Shown here in pieces: positions 43,966 to 44,138 of a stretch of 44,138 bases of DNA (its first letter is position 1; every line of letters begins with the position of its first letter). The notes under the pieces were generated by a model. It was not told the DNA's origin. It searched no databases and saw only the letters and a list, made by a program, of their open reading frames with translations. The position numbers and the translations under genes were made by a program. The DNA comes from Dyella silvatica (GTDB lineage: Bacteria; Pseudomonadota; Gammaproteobacteria; Xanthomonadales; Rhodanobacteraceae), in NCBI RefSeq assembly GCF_026283955.1, contig NZ_JAPDPE010000027.1, positions 1 to 44,138 of the forward strand, read 5' to 3'.

Positions 43966-44138
43966 TTAACCTTTCCACTGACCCAGCGCAGCCAGGCCAT
44001 TGTCCTTGGCGCGGGCAGCGACTGTTTTCTGGGCAGCGGCGTAGTTAGCCTTCATGTCTTTGGCCCACAGCTTCAATGCAGCCTGCTGCATGGCACGACC
44101 GTAGGAGAAACTCAGCGGCCACGGGTGCGGACCCATGC
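43966..44138 (-). CDS. Class I fructose-bisphosphate aldolase, C-terminal end only
   Basis: The minus strand is open from the window edge to a TAA at 43966-43968 and encodes 57 residues: HPWPLSFSYGRAMQQAALKL, WAKDMKANYAAAQKTVAARA and KDNGLAALGQWKG. This matches the C-terminal tail of class I (Schiff-base) aldolases, where PW-L-FS-GRALQ-ALK-W and an AA-K---RA--N--A-LG-Y ending are conserved. The rest lies outside the window. It would cleave fructose-1,6-bisphosphate in glycolysis, in keeping with pgk and tkt nearby. The short length limits certainty. Confidence 0.8.
   Translation of the reverse strand, partial: MGPHPWPLSFSYGRAMQQAALKLWAKDMKANYAAAQKTVAARAKDNGLAALGQWKG

Noticed and set aside
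1-44138. tRNA, rRNA, CRISPR arrays, complete insertion sequences and replication origins
   Set aside because: I looked for them on both strands and saw none that could be supported.

Overview
The window looks like a gammaproteobacterial chromosome of the Xanthomonadales, probably a Rhodanobacteraceae member such as Dyella, Rhodanobacter or Luteibacter. This rests on three signs. A lipopolysaccharide (LPS) gene block sits between etfBA and metB, as in Xanthomonas. An rmlBACD-manC(xanB) operon follows it. A gene then encodes a protein with the C-terminal signal domain of Xanthomonadales type IV secretion effectors (XVIPCD). The genus is inference; no rRNA or tRNA is visible.

Bases 1-6951: the 3' part of a large two-domain glycosyltransferase and a WbsX/RgpF-type glycosyltransferase on the plus strand, convergent galE, then etfB-etfA closed by a clear terminator.

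Bases 6952-21133: a visibly AT-richer, plastic LPS/O-antigen block. It has a two-gene membrane unit (a GT-C-like protein and a small bitopic protein), a plus-strand methyltransferase, and a long minus-strand run: metB, wzm, wzt, a CatB-like acetyltransferase, a methyltransferase, a WsaF-like rhamnosyltransferase, a GT4-like glycosyltransferase and a second copy of the plus-strand methyltransferase. Three long gaps (6952-7604, 9899-10589, 11667-12375) carry no complete gene but hold short protein-like fragments that look like decayed genes.

Bases 21395-26310: rmlB-rmlA-rmlC-rmlD-manC, mostly overlapping by 4 bases, supplying dTDP-L-rhamnose and GDP-mannose, ending in a strong terminator. The rhamnan-type transferases, Wzm/Wzt and rml genes together suggest a rhamnose-rich O-antigen made in the cytoplasm and exported by an ABC transporter. 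Sugar methylation and acetylation may modify or cap the chain.

Bases 26311-29342: a broken GntR-family regulator, then a likely immunity gene and a type IV secretion effector with an HExxH zinc-peptidase motif. This pair is the most interesting accessory module.

Bases 29343-44138: mostly housekeeping genes. They are glmS, apparently disrupted by a small deletion with a frameshift; cystathionine beta-synthase; a YdcH/DUF465 protein; two coupled envelope proteins; pilU; maiA; pgk; a HAD phosphatase; transketolase; three tandem paralogous outer-membrane beta-barrel proteins, each with its own terminator; and the 3' end of a class I fructose-bisphosphate aldolase at the window edge.
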